In this document: positions 5,689 to 5,712 of the stretch, in pieces | How the letters are laid out: each line of letters opens with the position of its first letter | Position numbering within the stretch: position 1 is the stretch's first letter | DNA from: an uncultured Clostridia bacterium | GTDB lineage: Bacteria > Bacillota > Clostridia > Lachnospirales > Lachnospiraceae | NCBI GenBank assembly: GCA_946186175.1 | Contig: CAMHMG010000193.1 | Location: forward strand, 1 to 5,712 | Direction of reading: 5' to 3' | Length of the DNA: 5,712 nt | Made by a program: the position numbers and the translations under genes | Notes under the pieces: generated by a model | Seen by the model: the letters and a program-made list of their open reading frames with translations, nothing else | Told to the model about the DNA's origin: nothing | The model's database searches: none

Positions 5689-5712
5689 AGCATTTTTTAT
5701 AGAGTTTATTAA

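Noticed and set aside
5689..5712. Possible terminator or second promoter at the right edge
   Set aside because: The stretch is AT-rich but has no stable inverted repeat followed by a T-run and no paired -35/-10 boxes; too little sequence remains to judge.

Overview
The window looks like a chromosomal stretch from an AT-rich Gram-positive bacterium, most likely a member of Clostridia and plausibly Lachnospiraceae. The reasons are strong GGAGG-type ribosome binding sites, TTG and GTG start codons, A/T-rich codon use, and a rhomboid whose soluble N-terminal domain is of a type I associate with Clostridia. This placement is inference from style and gene content; there is no rRNA or other marker gene.

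Everything real here lies on the minus strand and reads from right to left as one compact unit. An extended -10 promoter at 5661-5688 precedes four genes: (1) a YbjQ-family (UPF0145) domain protein with a RanBP2-like zinc finger (4524-5624); (2) a six-TM rhomboid-type intramembrane serine protease with a cytosolic N-terminal domain (3452-4501, TTG start); (3) a large acidic protein with a TPR-like helical N-terminus and a long, apparently disordered Glu-rich remainder containing 48-bp tandem repeats (1179-3446); (4) a low-complexity protein with charged helical, Gly/Ser-rich and acidic segments, ending within the window in an (ARRKAEEE)n repeat that should form a single alpha-helix (1-1172, its 3' end off the left edge). 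Gaps between genes are 22, 5 and 6 nt, no terminator is visible, and three starts are best decided by their Shine-Dalgarno sequences.

The set combines a membrane protease with a YbjQ/zinc-finger protein, a TPR scaffold-like protein and an extended charged-helix protein. I know of no described system with this composition. Co-transcription suggests they work together, perhaps as a membrane-linked assembly or stress/quality-control module, but no substrate or phenotype can be read from the sequence. Genes 3 and 4 share a reading frame and are separated only by one TGA and two sense codons. Both carry exact or near-exact tandem repeats encoding 16-residue periods, so this end of the operon is evolving by repeat expansion.

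The plus-strand open frames across the window are shadows produced by the Glu/Lys/Ala-rich composition of the minus-strand genes. No RNA genes, mobile elements, CRISPR arrays or terminators were found.
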